Positions 54,514 through 62,642 of a DNA stretch of 64,000 nucleotides are shown here, piece by piece (position 1 is the first letter of the stretch; every line of letters starts with the position of its first letter). Where the stretch lies: positions 62,001-126,000 of the forward strand of contig NZ_WGNY01000030.1 in the NCBI RefSeq assembly GCF_016124325.1. Reading direction: 5' to 3'. The notes beneath the pieces are model-generated. The model was not told the origin of the DNA. It saw nothing but the letters and a program-made list of their open reading frames with translations, and searched no databases. The DNA is from Phenylobacterium sp. GTDB taxonomy: Bacteria; Pseudomonadota; Alphaproteobacteria; Caulobacterales; Caulobacteraceae. Made by a program: the position numbers and the translations under genes.

Positions 54514-55524
54514 ATGCTGGACGTGACAGTAGTCCTTCTCGACGACGGCCTTTCCACCCCCGCGGTCATGCCGGTCGAGATCTTTCATTCGGCCGGCCGG
54601 CTCTGGAACGAACTGAACGGCTCGCCCCTCGAACCCCGCTTCAAGGTTCGGACCGTGTCGGTCACCGGGGCCGCGGTCCGCAGCCCCTCCGGCCTTAACG
54701 TCAGCCCCGACGGCGCCATCGCCGACGTCGCGCGCACCGACATCGTCGTCGTGCCGACCTCGGGGCTCATCCTCGATCCGAAGTTCGTCGAGAACGCGGC
54801 CCTGCTGCCCTGGCTCCGCCGACAGTACGACGCGGGCGCCTACATGGCCGGCGTCTGCATGGGATCGGCCTACCTCGCCGAGGCGGGCCTGCTCGACGGG
54901 CGCGTGGCCACCACCCACTGGGCCGTGGCCGAGGAGATGGTCGAGCGCTATCCCACGGTCTGCTGGCGGCCCGACCTGTTCGTGACCGAGGACGCGCGCC
55001 TGCTCTGCAGCGGCGGGGTCAACGGGGCGGTCGACCTCAGCCTCTATCTCATCGAGAAGCTCTGCGGCCACGAGGTGGCGGTGCAGTGCGCCAAGGCGCT
55101 GCTGCTGCCCATGCCCCGCATCTACCAGTCGGGCTACGCCATGCTGCCGGTGACGCGGCCGCACAGCGACGAGCGCATCCTGGCGGTGGAGGGCTATCTG
55201 CAGGCCAACTTCCGCGACGACCTGCCGACCCCCTCGCTCGCGCAGCGGGCCGGCCTCGCCGAGCGCACCTTCGTGCGGCGCTTCAAGGCCGCCACCGGCC
55301 GCCAGCCGGCCAGCTACCTGCAGGCGCTGCGGATCCAGGCCGCGAAGTCGATGCTGGAACGCGACTCCAAGGCCGTCCAGACGATCAGCTCCGAGGTCGG
55401 CTACGACGACGTCGCCTTCTTCCGGCGGCTGTTCAAGCGGGCCACGGGCATGACGCCGGCCGAATACCGCGCCCTGTTCGCGCCGCTCAACGTGCGCAGC
55501 CCGCTGCGCCTGCAGACCGCGTGA
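54514..55524 (+). CDS. GlxA-family transcriptional regulator (DJ-1/PfpI + AraC HTH)
   Basis: A 336-residue regulator. The N-terminal DJ-1/PfpI-like domain has VTVVLLDDGLSTPAVMPVEIF and AGVCMGSAYLAEAG (Cys elbow). The C-terminal AraC HTH (~220-320) includes LAQRAGLAERTFVRRFKAAT and ISSEVGYDDVAFFRRLFKRATGMTPAEYR. ATG 54514 is preferred to GTG 54508 since CGGAG lies 8 bp upstream. It is next to a LysR gene (7-bp gap) on the same strand, probably the same transcript. Confidence 0.9.
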   Translation: MLDVTVVLLDDGLSTPAVMPVEIFHSAGRLWNELNGSPLEPRFKVRTVSVTGAAVRSPSGLNVSPDGAIADVARTDIVVVPTSGLILDPKFVENAALLPWLRRQYDAGAYMAGVCMGSAYLAEAGLLDGRVATTHWAVAEEMVERYPTVCWRPDLFVTEDARLLCSGGVNGAVDLSLYLIEKLCGHEVAVQCAKALLLPMPRIYQSGYAMLPVTRPHSDERILAVEGYLQANFRDDLPTPSLAQRAGLAERTFVRRFKAATGRQPASYLQALRIQAAKSMLERDSKAVQTISSEVGYDDVAFFRRLFKRATGMTPAEYRALFAPLNVRSPLRLQTA

Positions 55525-55531
55525 GGCCCGG

Positions 55532-56449
55532 ATGTCCGAGACCTTGCGCCACCGCCGCCGGCGGCTGCCGCCCTTCTTCGCCCTTCGGGCGCTGGAGGCC
55601 GCCAGCCGCCATCGCAGCTACAGCCGCGCCGCCGACGAGCTGGCCGTCACCCACGGCGCCGTGAGCCACCAGATCCGCCGCCTCGAAGCCGAGCTCGGGG
55701 CCAAGCTGTTCCAGCGTCGCGGCAACAGCATGGAGCCGACGCTGGAGGCTCTGCGGCTCGCCGCCGACGTGAACCGGGCCCTGGAGACGCTCCACGACGG
55801 CGTCGCCCGCTTCGGCGCCGCGCCCGAGCGCGAGGCCCTGGTGCTGAGCGTCGAGCCGGTGCTCGCCCGCCGCTGGCTGGCCATGCGCCTGCCGCGCCTG
55901 CTGGCCCATCCCGCGGGCGCGCTCCTGGAGATCCGCGTCGAGGAGCGCTGCGCCGACCTTGGAACCGACGGCGTGGACGCCGCGATCCGCTTCGGCGCCG
56001 GCGAATGGTCGGGGCTGGAGGCCCGGCCGCTGTTTCCCGTGTCGTGGTTCCCGGTCTGCAGTCCGGCCTTCGCCGCAATCCACCGGCTTCGGCGGCCGCG
56101 GGACCTGCTGGGCGTTCCGCTCCTGCACCGCACCGACCATCCCTGGGACGCCTGGCTGCGCGGCGCGGGCGTGGCCGACGCGCCGCCGCCCGGCCCCGTG
56201 TTCGACGACACCCTGATGATGCTGGAGGCCGCGGCCCAGGGCCTGGGCGTGGCCCTCGCGCCGACCGGCATGACCCACCCGGAACTCTCGACCGGGCGGC
56301 TGGTGCGCGCGCTCGACGTCACCTCCGCCTCCGATCGGAGCTATTTCCTGGTGTGGCGGCCGCAGAGCCGCAAGCTGCGGCGGATCGAGGCCCTCGCCGC
56401 ATGGCTGGCCGCCGAGGTCGGCGTCGCCGAGGCCGCCGCCGCGGCCTGA
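55532..56449 (+). CDS. LysR-family transcriptional regulator (GcvA-like)
   Basis: A 305-residue regulator. The N-terminal wHTH is FFALRALEAASRHRSYSRAADELAVTHGAVSHQIRRLE. The C-terminal substrate-binding-like domain includes LGTDGVDAAIRFGAGEWSG and MLEAAAQGLGVALAPTG, a pattern typical of GcvA-type LysR proteins that control nearby operons. It starts 7 bp after the GlxA-type gene; two regulators in series without an obvious structural target is unusual. Confidence 0.92.
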   Translation: MSETLRHRRRRLPPFFALRALEAASRHRSYSRAADELAVTHGAVSHQIRRLEAELGAKLFQRRGNSMEPTLEALRLAADVNRALETLHDGVARFGAAPEREALVLSVEPVLARRWLAMRLPRLLAHPAGALLEIRVEERCADLGTDGVDAAIRFGAGEWSGLEARPLFPVSWFPVCSPAFAAIHRLRRPRDLLGVPLLHRTDHPWDAWLRGAGVADAPPPGPVFDDTLMMLEAAAQGLGVALAPTGMTHPELSTGRLVRALDVTSASDRSYFLVWRPQSRKLRRIEALAAWLAAEVGVAEAAAAA

Positions 56450-56574
56450 AACCCGGGGCGCGCGAACAGGAGCGGCCTGCCGGGCAGGGTCGCTCCTTCT
56501 CCGCGTCCGGCGGCGTGGGGCCCCGCCGGCCGGGAGCCGGCGACCGGCGGAGGCCGGCCGCAGGTGGGATGGGA

Positions 56575-56940
56575 TCAGTCGTTGGCCGCCCGCCTCACCG
56601 TGGGCGGCGCGATCGTCAGGGTGACGGCCGCGCCGATCAGCCGCACCGGCGGTTCGGGGGTCTTCAGCCGGCGAAGGGCGCGGGTCACGGTCACGTCATC
56701 GGCCAGCGATCCCGACGAACGCACCACATGCGCGTCATAGATTCGGCCGTCGGCGTCGACGTGGCCCTTCACCACCAGGCCGTGTTTCAGGTCCGGCGCA
56801 TGGGCGGCGGCGCGCCGGGCCGCCGCCGCGTGGGCGCCGCTCAGATAGGCGCCGACGTCGCGATCGACGGCGGCCGCCTGGACGGCGTTGGCCGCCACGA
56901 ACGAGGTCGCAGCGAACAAGGCCAGTATTCGGGCGTTCAT
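56575..56940 (-). CDS. small secreted protein with TonB-like C-terminal domain
   Basis: A 121-residue protein. Start ATG 56940 has AGAGGAC 8 bp upstream. A signal peptide (MNARILALFAATSFVAANAVQA) precedes a domain with LKHGLVVKGHVDADGRIYDAHVVRSSG and LRRLKTPEPPVRLIGAAVTLTI, the TonB C-terminal fold (protein transduction domain). There is no N-terminal anchor, so it is a free periplasmic TonB-CTD protein of unknown role. It is divergent from the hydroxybutyryl-CoA dehydrogenase gene. Confidence 0.75.
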   Translation of the reverse strand: MNARILALFAATSFVAANAVQAAAVDRDVGAYLSGAHAAAARRAAAHAPDLKHGLVVKGHVDADGRIYDAHVVRSSGSLADDVTVTRALRRLKTPEPPVRLIGAAVTLTIAPPTVRRAAND

Positions 56941-57319
56941 TTTTAGTCCTCTGTTTTCACACACACATTCGGCCAGGCCGACACCCGATGACCTAGGCCT
57001 GCGCGCGAGCGCGCGCCAACGACCGCTGTTCTCCGGCATTGTGAGGTGGATTGGCGCGCCGCCGCCGCGCGCCGCGGCCGGGCGAAACGCCCGCCGGCCC
57101 GGACCCCCGAAGGCGCGACATCCGAAGGTTGCGGCCCCGCCGCGCCGGCATGGCTTAGCGCCGGGTCGCCCGCCCCGCGTCCGGCCCAGCGGCCGGGAGG
57201 CGCGGCCCGACGATCTGCTGCGACGCAGCAAACCTCTTGCCGCAGCGCGCCATACGCATGTTAGAAAGCTGCCACATATATCGGCGGAATCCGTCGATGG
57301 GCATTAAGGCGTGGTCTGA
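56941..57319. other. divergent intergenic region upstream of hydroxybutyryl-CoA dehydrogenase gene
   Basis: A 379-bp gap. It holds the palindrome at 57216-57230, then an AT-richer stretch (ATGTTAGAAAGC...CACATATATCGG, 57258-57289) likely to be the promoter of the dehydrogenase gene. No small gene was found; the left part is very GC-rich. Confidence 0.5.
57216..57230. promoter_or_regulatory. 15-bp palindrome, PhaR-type operator candidate
   Basis: TGCTGCGACGCAGCA is a perfect palindrome about a central A and contains CTGC-N3-GCAG, the pattern I recall for alphaproteobacterial PhaR repressors of polyhydroxybutyrate genes. It lies about 90-105 bp upstream of the ATG at 57320. Confidence 0.45.
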
Positions 57320-58198
57320 ATGATTGACATCAAGACGGTCGGCGTCGTTGGCGCCGGTCAGATGGGCTCGGGCATCGCCCAGGTCTGTGCGCTCGGCGGC
57401 TATGACGTGATGCTGCACGACGTGAGCCAGGAGCGGATCGAGCAGGGCATCGCCCACATCGAGCGCTACATGACCCGCCAGGTCGCCCGCGACCTGATCA
57501 AGCCCGCCGCCATGGAAGCGGCGATGACGCGGATCAAGCCGGCCACGGAGCTCCAGTCGATCGGCGGATCCGACCTCGTGATCGAGGCGGCCACCGAGAA
57601 CGAGGACACCAAGAAGACCATCTTCAAGGCGCTTTCGCCCCACCTCGCCGCCAAGACGATCCTCGCCTCCAACACTTCGTCGATCTCAATCACCCGCCTG
57701 GCGTCGGTCACCGACCGGCCCGGCCGGTTCATCGGCCTGCACTTCATGAACCCCGTGCCGGCCATGAAGCTGGTGGAGATCATCCGGGGCATCGCCACCG
57801 AGGCCGAGACCTACGAGGTCGCCGTCCAGTTCGCCCAGTCGCTGGGCAAGACCACCTCCAACGCCGAGGACTTCCCCGCCTTCATCGTCAACCGCGTGCT
57901 GGTGCCGATGATCAACGAGGCGATCTACACCCTCTACGAGGGCGTCGGCACGGTGGAGGCCATCGACACGGCGCTGAAGCTGGGCGCCAACCATCCGATG
58001 GGCCCGCTGGAGCTGGGCGACTTCATCGGCCTCGACACGGTGCTGTCGATCATGAACGTGCTGCACGAGGGGCTGGCCGACTCCAAGTACCGACCCTGCC
58101 CGCTGCTGGTGAAGTACGTCGAGGCGGGCTGGCTGGGCCGCAAGTCGGGCCGCGGCTTCTACGACTACCGCGGCGAGAAGCCCGTCCCCACGCGATAG
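57320..58198 (+). CDS. 3-hydroxybutyryl-CoA dehydrogenase
   Basis: A 292-residue NAD(P)-dependent enzyme that interconverts 3-hydroxybutyryl-CoA and acetoacetyl-CoA. Rossmann motif GVVGAGQMGSGIAQVCALGG opens the protein. The NTSSIS segment and the catalytic His in GLHFMNPVP with Glu in RGIATEAET follow, then the helical domain PAFIVNRVLVPMINEAI and GANHPMGPLELGDFIGLD. It ends GRGFYDYRGEKP. In related genomes it follows etfBA; here 3.5 kb of other genes lie between. The upstream CTGC-N3-GCAG palindrome suggests control with polyhydroxybutyrate metabolism. Confidence 0.95.
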   Translation: MIDIKTVGVVGAGQMGSGIAQVCALGGYDVMLHDVSQERIEQGIAHIERYMTRQVARDLIKPAAMEAAMTRIKPATELQSIGGSDLVIEAATENEDTKKTIFKALSPHLAAKTILASNTSSISITRLASVTDRPGRFIGLHFMNPVPAMKLVEIIRGIATEAETYEVAVQFAQSLGKTTSNAEDFPAFIVNRVLVPMINEAIYTLYEGVGTVEAIDTALKLGANHPMGPLELGDFIGLDTVLSIMNVLHEGLADSKYRPCPLLVKYVEAGWLGRKSGRGFYDYRGEKPVPTR

Positions 58199-58262
58199 TT
58201 TCCCGCGCCTGTCGGGCTCTGGCATCCTCGCGCGTCCTTGGGACGAACGAGGAGGCCCGCCG

Positions 58263-58655
58263 ATGCTCTACGCGCTGCTCTGCTACAACGACGAGGCCAC
58301 CGTCTGGGCCTGGGACAAGACGCAGGACGCCGAGGTGATGGCGCGCCTGGGCGTGGTGCGCGACCGGCTGGAGAAGGCCGGCAAGATGGGGCCCTCGCTG
58401 CGCCTGCTGCCCACCACCGCCGCGACCACCTTCCGCAAGAGCGACCCGCCGCTGGTCGTCGACGGCCCCTACGCCGAGACCAAGGAACAGCTGCTGGGCT
58501 TCTACATCCTCGACGTGGCCGATCTGGAGGAAGCGCTGCAGGTCGCCCATGACCTGGGCGAGGCCAATCCCGGCGGCGCCTACGAGATCCGACCGCTCGC
58601 GGTCTACAACGCCGGCGCCCCTGTCGATCCGGCCGCCGCGAGCGCCGCGCGGTGA
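58263..58655 (+). CDS. YCII (DGPF-type) protein paired with an ECF42 sigma factor
   Basis: A 130-residue protein with the YCII-like fold. The DGPF-type signature is VVDGPYAETKEQLLGFYIL, together with LYALLCYNDEATVWAWD and EALQVAHDLGEANPGGAYEIRPL. DGPF proteins are encoded beside ECF42-type sigma factors and are thought to take part in their control. Its stop TGA overlaps the sigma-factor start GTG (GTGA at 58652-58655), so the two are translationally coupled. Confidence 0.92.
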   Translation: MLYALLCYNDEATVWAWDKTQDAEVMARLGVVRDRLEKAGKMGPSLRLLPTTAATTFRKSDPPLVVDGPYAETKEQLLGFYILDVADLEEALQVAHDLGEANPGGAYEIRPLAVYNAGAPVDPAAASAAR

Positions 58656-59911
58656 GCGACCTGGCCTGGATCGACGCGGCGATCACCGCCGCCCGGCCCC
58701 AGGCCGTCGGCGCGCTGCTGCGCTATTTCCGCGACCTCGACACCGCCGAGGAGGCCTTTCAGGACGCGTGCCTTCGCGCGCTGAAGAACTGGCCGAAGAA
58801 CGGACCGCCGCGCGATGCAGCCGCCTGGCTGATCATGGTGGGCCGCAACGCCGCGCTGGACGGGGTGCGCAAGCGCTCGCGCGACGCCGAACTGCCCTCC
58901 GAGGACGTGCTGTCCGACCTGGACGACGCCGAGGAGCGCGCGGCCTCGCGCATCGACGAAAGCGACTATCGGGACGACGTCCTGCGCCTGCTGTTCATCT
59001 GCTGCCACCCGGACCTGCCGGCCACGCAGCAGATCGCGCTGGCGCTGCGCATCGTCTCGGGCCTTTCGGTGGTCCAGATCGCCCGCGCCTTCCTGGTGAG
59101 CGAGGCGGCGATGGAACAGCGGATCACCCGCGCCAAGCGGCTCGTGGGCCAGGGCGACGCCGCGTTCGAGACCCCCGGCCCCGTGGAGCGGGCCGAGCGT
59201 GTCGCGGCCGTCGCGGCCATGCTCTATCTGGTCTTCAACGAGGGCTATTCCGCGGGCGACAATCCCGAGCGCGCCCAGCTCTGCGGCGAGGCGATCCGGC
59301 TCACGCGCCTGCTGCTGCGCATGTTCCAGACCGAGCCCGAGATCATGGGCCTGCTGGCGCTGATGCTGCTGCAGTCGTCGCGCACCGCCGCGCGCTTCGA
59401 CGCCGACGGCCAGGTGATCCTGCTCGACGATCAGGACCGCGGCCTGTGGGACCGCAAGCCGATCGCCGAGGGGCTGGCGCTGATCGACAAGGCCATGCGC
59501 CACCGCCGGCCCGGTCCCTATCAGGTGCAGGCGGCGATCGCGGCGCTGCATTCCCGCGCCCCCTCGCCGGCCGACACGGACTGGACCCAGATCGACGCCC
59601 TCTACGCCACGCTGGAGCGGCTGACGCCCTCGCCCGTGGTGACGCTGAACCGCGCCGTGGCGGTCTCCAAGGTGGCCGGCCCCGAAGCCGCGCTCGACAT
59701 GATCGCGCCGCTGTCCGACCGCCTGGCGAACTACTTCTACTTCCACGGCCTGGCCGGAGCGCTCAATCTGGAGCTCGGTCGCCACGAGGCCGCGCGCACG
59801 GCGTTCGACCGGGCCATCGCGCTCGCCAACACGCCGGCGGAGGCCGCCCACATCCGCCAGCACCTGGACCGTCTGTCCCGGGATCACGCGCCGAGGTCCG
59901 GCGCGGCCTGA
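58652..59911 (+). CDS. ECF42-type RNA polymerase sigma factor with C-terminal extension
   Basis: A 419-residue sigma factor, starting at GTG 58652. Region 2 (~15-85) has LLRYFRDLDTAEEAFQDACLRALKNWP, and region 4 (~120-175) QIALALRIVSGLSVVQIARAFLVSEAAMEQRITRAKRL. The ~240-residue C-terminal extension, rich in helix pairs (GYSAGDNPERAQLCGEAIRL, ALHSRAPSPADTDWTQID), resembles the TPR-like extension of ECF42. It replaces a membrane anti-sigma factor, and none is encoded here. VOC and DoxX genes downstream are its probable targets. Confidence 0.93.
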   Translation: MSDLAWIDAAITAARPQAVGALLRYFRDLDTAEEAFQDACLRALKNWPKNGPPRDAAAWLIMVGRNAALDGVRKRSRDAELPSEDVLSDLDDAEERAASRIDESDYRDDVLRLLFICCHPDLPATQQIALALRIVSGLSVVQIARAFLVSEAAMEQRITRAKRLVGQGDAAFETPGPVERAERVAAVAAMLYLVFNEGYSAGDNPERAQLCGEAIRLTRLLLRMFQTEPEIMGLLALMLLQSSRTAARFDADGQVILLDDQDRGLWDRKPIAEGLALIDKAMRHRRPGPYQVQAAIAALHSRAPSPADTDWTQIDALYATLERLTPSPVVTLNRAVAVSKVAGPEAALDMIAPLSDRLANYFYFHGLAGALNLELGRHEAARTAFDRAIALANTPAEAAHIRQHLDRLSRDHAPRSGAA

Positions 59912-59947
59912 ACGCCGCCTGCGATCGGCCGAGCGACCGACCCCGTC

Positions 59948-60061
59948 CCGTCATCCCAGGCCTCGTGCCTGGGATCCCTCTCGCGGCCGCACGGCGCGGG
60001 ATGTCCCCCAACATTCGTGGGGCGGAACGAGGGATCCTCGCCACGGGGGCGAGGATGACGG
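59948..60061. repeat. GTCATCC-terminal intergenic inverted-repeat element, family C copy 2 (opposite orientation)
   Basis: A 114-bp element with the same 9-bp ends, CCGTCATCC (59948-59956) and GGATGACGG (60053-60061). Here the left hairpin is TCCCAGGC...GCCTGGGA and the right TCCTCGCC...GGCGAGGA, the reverse of copy 1. It occupies the gap between the sigma factor and the VOC gene. Confidence 0.8.
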
Positions 60062-60165
60062 CTCGGGCTCGGGCGCCGGCGGTCGAAATAGTTCTGGCGA
60101 CGGATGTCGGGCCAGGCTGCCGTCGCGCGTCCTTGGAGCACAACCGCTCAGCCAAGGAGCCCCCG

Positions 60166-60585
60166 ATGTCCGAAACGCTCGAAACCCGTCCCGTGCCCCA
60201 GGTGGAGACCAAGGGCGGGGTGATCGCCTACCTCGCCGTCGACGGGGCCGTGAAGGCCGCCGAACTCTACCGGAAGGCCTTCGCCGCCGAGATCGCCGCC
60301 CAGCATCCGGTCGACGACAAGGGCCGGACCATGCACATCCACCTCTATGTGAACGGCTCGTCGATGATGCTCGGCGACTTCTACGAGGAGCACGGCCACG
60401 CCAAGGTCGCGCCGGCCGCCATCACCCTCCAGCTCATCGTCGACGACGCCCAGGCGTGGTTCGACCGCGCCGTCGCCGCCGGCTGCGAAGGGATCATGCC
60501 GCCGCAGAAGATGTTCTGGGGCGACATCTGGGGCCAGGTCCGCGACCCCTTCGGCTTCGTCTGGGCCTTCAACCAGGCCGCCTGA
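60166..60585 (+). CDS. VOC-family protein (PhnB-like)
   Basis: A 139-residue protein. It opens with VETKGGVIAYLAVDGAVKAAELYRKAF, contains HIHLYVNGSSMMLGDF and ends VRDPFGFVWAFNQA, the PhnB/YnfI-type glyoxalase-like pattern. AAGGAG lies about 6 bp before ATG 60166. ECF42 modules often include such genes, so it is probably a target of the sigma factor upstream. No enzymatic activity can be inferred. Confidence 0.88.
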   Translation: MSETLETRPVPQVETKGGVIAYLAVDGAVKAAELYRKAFAAEIAAQHPVDDKGRTMHIHLYVNGSSMMLGDFYEEHGHAKVAPAAITLQLIVDDAQAWFDRAVAAGCEGIMPPQKMFWGDIWGQVRDPFGFVWAFNQAA

Positions 60586-60667
60586 GCCCCGCGGCCTGAG
60601 GCGCGCCCGCGGCCGGTCCCTCCTCCCCGCCGGCCGCGGGCGCCCGCTCCCTCGAAGGAACCTCGAC

Positions 60668-61084
60668 ATGACTGCGCTCACCGTCACGCCCGGCGCCTCG
60701 CCGCAAAGCCGCGCCCTGACCATCGCCGGCTGGACGCTCTCCGGCCTGTTCGCGGCCTTCATGGCCTTCGACATCGCCATCAAGCTGATCCGCCTTCCGA
60801 TCGTGGAGGGGACCGGCCGCCAGCTCGGCCTGCCGCCGGACAGCGGCTTCGGGATCGGGCTCGGCGAGCTGATCATCGTGGCGCTCTACCTGTTCCCGCG
60901 CACCTCGCTCCTGGGCGCCGTGCTGGTCGCGGCCCTGATGGGCGGCACGGCGGCCGTCCACCTCGTCGCCGGCTCGCCGGTCTTCAGCCACATCCTGTTC
61001 GGTCCCTATCTGGCGCTCATCGCCTGGGGCGGCCTGTGGCTGCGTGACGCAAGGCTGCGCCGGCTCGCCCCCATCGCGCGTTAA
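60668..61084 (+). CDS. DoxX-like family membrane protein
   Basis: A 138-residue inner-membrane protein with four TM helices: LSGLFAAFMAFDIAIKL, GIGLGELIIVALYLF, LGAVLVAALMGGTAAV and HILFGPYLALIAWGGLWL. DoxX-type proteins are common partners of ECF42/YCII modules. It follows the VOC gene by 82 bp and has GAAGGAA before the ATG. A function in electron transport or redox is suggested for the family only. Confidence 0.85.
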   Translation: MTALTVTPGASPQSRALTIAGWTLSGLFAAFMAFDIAIKLIRLPIVEGTGRQLGLPPDSGFGIGLGELIIVALYLFPRTSLLGAVLVAALMGGTAAVHLVAGSPVFSHILFGPYLALIAWGGLWLRDARLRRLAPIAR

Positions 61085-61170
61085 CCAAACCCGAACCCGG
61101 GGCATGGTTAATGAATTCGACGGCCCGGGAGTCCCCAGCGGATACTCCGGGTGATTCGGATCGGGGTCCC

Positions 61171-62418
61171 ATGCGCCGGCTCACCCTCGCGTTGCTCTGC
61201 GCGACCTATCTCTGTCTCTCGCTGATCGTGGCGGTCAGCCTGTGGCGCTACGGCTTCGGCTGGGGCGTGGCGGGCTCGGCGCTCATGGGGTGCCTCGGCC
61301 TGTGCCTGGCTTCCCACGGCATGATCATGCGCTTCCTGGAGATGCGTGAGATCCGCGGCGAGGTCGACGCCGTGCGCGAGGCGCACCGTATCCTGCTGGG
61401 CCAGGTCGAGCGGATAGACGGCCGGCTCGTGGAAGTGGCCCAGGCGGTCGAGATCGACCTGTCCCGTTCCGCCGAACTCGAAGACGAGGTCCACATGCTG
61501 GAGGACCTGGTCCAGAAGATGGGCCAGCGCTTCGACGAGGCCCCCGCGCCCTATCTCGCCGCCGCCGGCGGCTACGCCGCCCCGCGCCCGGCGGGCCTGC
61601 GCGAGATCGTCCGCGACGCCCTGTCCCAGAACCGCGTCGACCTCTACCTGCAGCCGGTCGTCGCCCTGCCGCAGCGCAAGACCGTCTTCTACGAGGGCTA
61701 TTCCCGCCTGCGCGACGCCACGGGCGCCGTCATCATGCCGGCCGAATACCTCTCGGTGGCCGAGCCCGGCGGCCTGGTCACCGCCATCGACAACCTGCTG
61801 CTGTTCCGCTGCGTCCAGATCGTCCGCCGGCTGGCGCGCCAGGACCGCCGCGTCGGCATCTTCTGCAACATCTCCCTGGCCAGCCTGGGCGACGACGACT
61901 TCTTCCCGCAGTTTGTCGACCTGCTGCGCGCCAACCGCGACCTCGCCCCGGCGCTGGTGTTCGAGATCGGCCAGGCGGCCTTCGACAACCGCAACAACGT
62001 CCAAGCCCGCAACATGGCGCGCCTGGCCGAGCTGGGCTTTCGGTTCAGCCTCGACAAGGTGACCAACCTCGACCTCGACCTGCAGGAGCTCGCCCGCTGC
62101 GAGGTGCGGTTCGTGAAGCTGGGCGCCCAGGCGCTGCTGGACGAGCTGACCGAGGTGAACGAGCGGCTGGTGCTGCGCTCGCTGCCCGACCTCGCCGCCG
62201 AGGACTTCGCCCTGCTCGCCCGCCGCTACGGCATCGAGCTGGTGGCCGAGAAGGTCGAGACCGAGCGCCAGGTGGTCGACATCCTCGACCTCGACATACG
62301 CCTGGGCGAAGGCCACCTGTTCGGCGAGCCCCGCGCCATCAAGGAAGCCGTGCTCAGCGAGGCCGGCGCGCCGCCGCCGCCTTCGAACGTCGAACGCCTG
62401 CGCGTGCGGGCGGCGTAA
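61171..62418 (+). CDS. tipF: TipF-like flagellar regulator with degenerate EAL domain
   Basis: A 415-residue membrane protein (an ATG at 61111 would add 20 residues). Two N-terminal TM helices (LALLCATYLCLSLIV and SALMGCLGLCLASHGMIM) precede a coiled coil (~70-130, VDAVREAHRILLGQVERIDG...). The EAL domain is catalytically degraded: EGYSR replaces EALxR, EIGQ replaces EITE, SLDKV replaces DDFG, and KLGA replaces KIDR. TipF of Caulobacter binds c-di-GMP through such a domain and guides flagellar assembly at the pole. Two GANTC sites lie in the 45 bp upstream of the start. Confidence 0.88.
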   Translation: MRRLTLALLCATYLCLSLIVAVSLWRYGFGWGVAGSALMGCLGLCLASHGMIMRFLEMREIRGEVDAVREAHRILLGQVERIDGRLVEVAQAVEIDLSRSAELEDEVHMLEDLVQKMGQRFDEAPAPYLAAAGGYAAPRPAGLREIVRDALSQNRVDLYLQPVVALPQRKTVFYEGYSRLRDATGAVIMPAEYLSVAEPGGLVTAIDNLLLFRCVQIVRRLARQDRRVGIFCNISLASLGDDDFFPQFVDLLRANRDLAPALVFEIGQAAFDNRNNVQARNMARLAELGFRFSLDKVTNLDLDLQELARCEVRFVKLGAQALLDELTEVNERLVLRSLPDLAAEDFALLARRYGIELVAEKVETERQVVDILDLDIRLGEGHLFGEPRAIKEAVLSEAGAPPPPSNVERLRVRAA

Positions 62419-62426
62419 ACCCCCAC

Positions 62427-62571
62427 CCGTCATCCCGGACGAAGGGCGCGAAGCGCCCGAAGATCCGGGACCCAGCATCCCCGCCCTCGACACCGCAACG
62501 GGCGCGTCGTCGGCGCCGTGCGGCTGGATCCCGGTTCGGCGGCCCCTAAGGGGCCTTGACCGGGATGACGG
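62427..62571. repeat. GTCATCC-terminal intergenic inverted-repeat element, family C copy 3 (diverged)
   Basis: A 145-bp element with ends CCGTCATCC (62427-62435) and GGATGACGG (62563-62571). The subterminal hairpins are different from the other copies: ATCCCGGACG...GATCCGGGA-like at the left and GATCCCGGTTC...ACCGGGAT at the right. It lies between tipF and the HAD hydrolase gene. Confidence 0.78.
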
Positions 62572-62642
62572 CCCTTCCGTCCGGAATGATGGGGCCTCGC
62601 GTGCTTCGCCGGGCCGGAGGAACGTGCTAACCGCCGCCGGCC

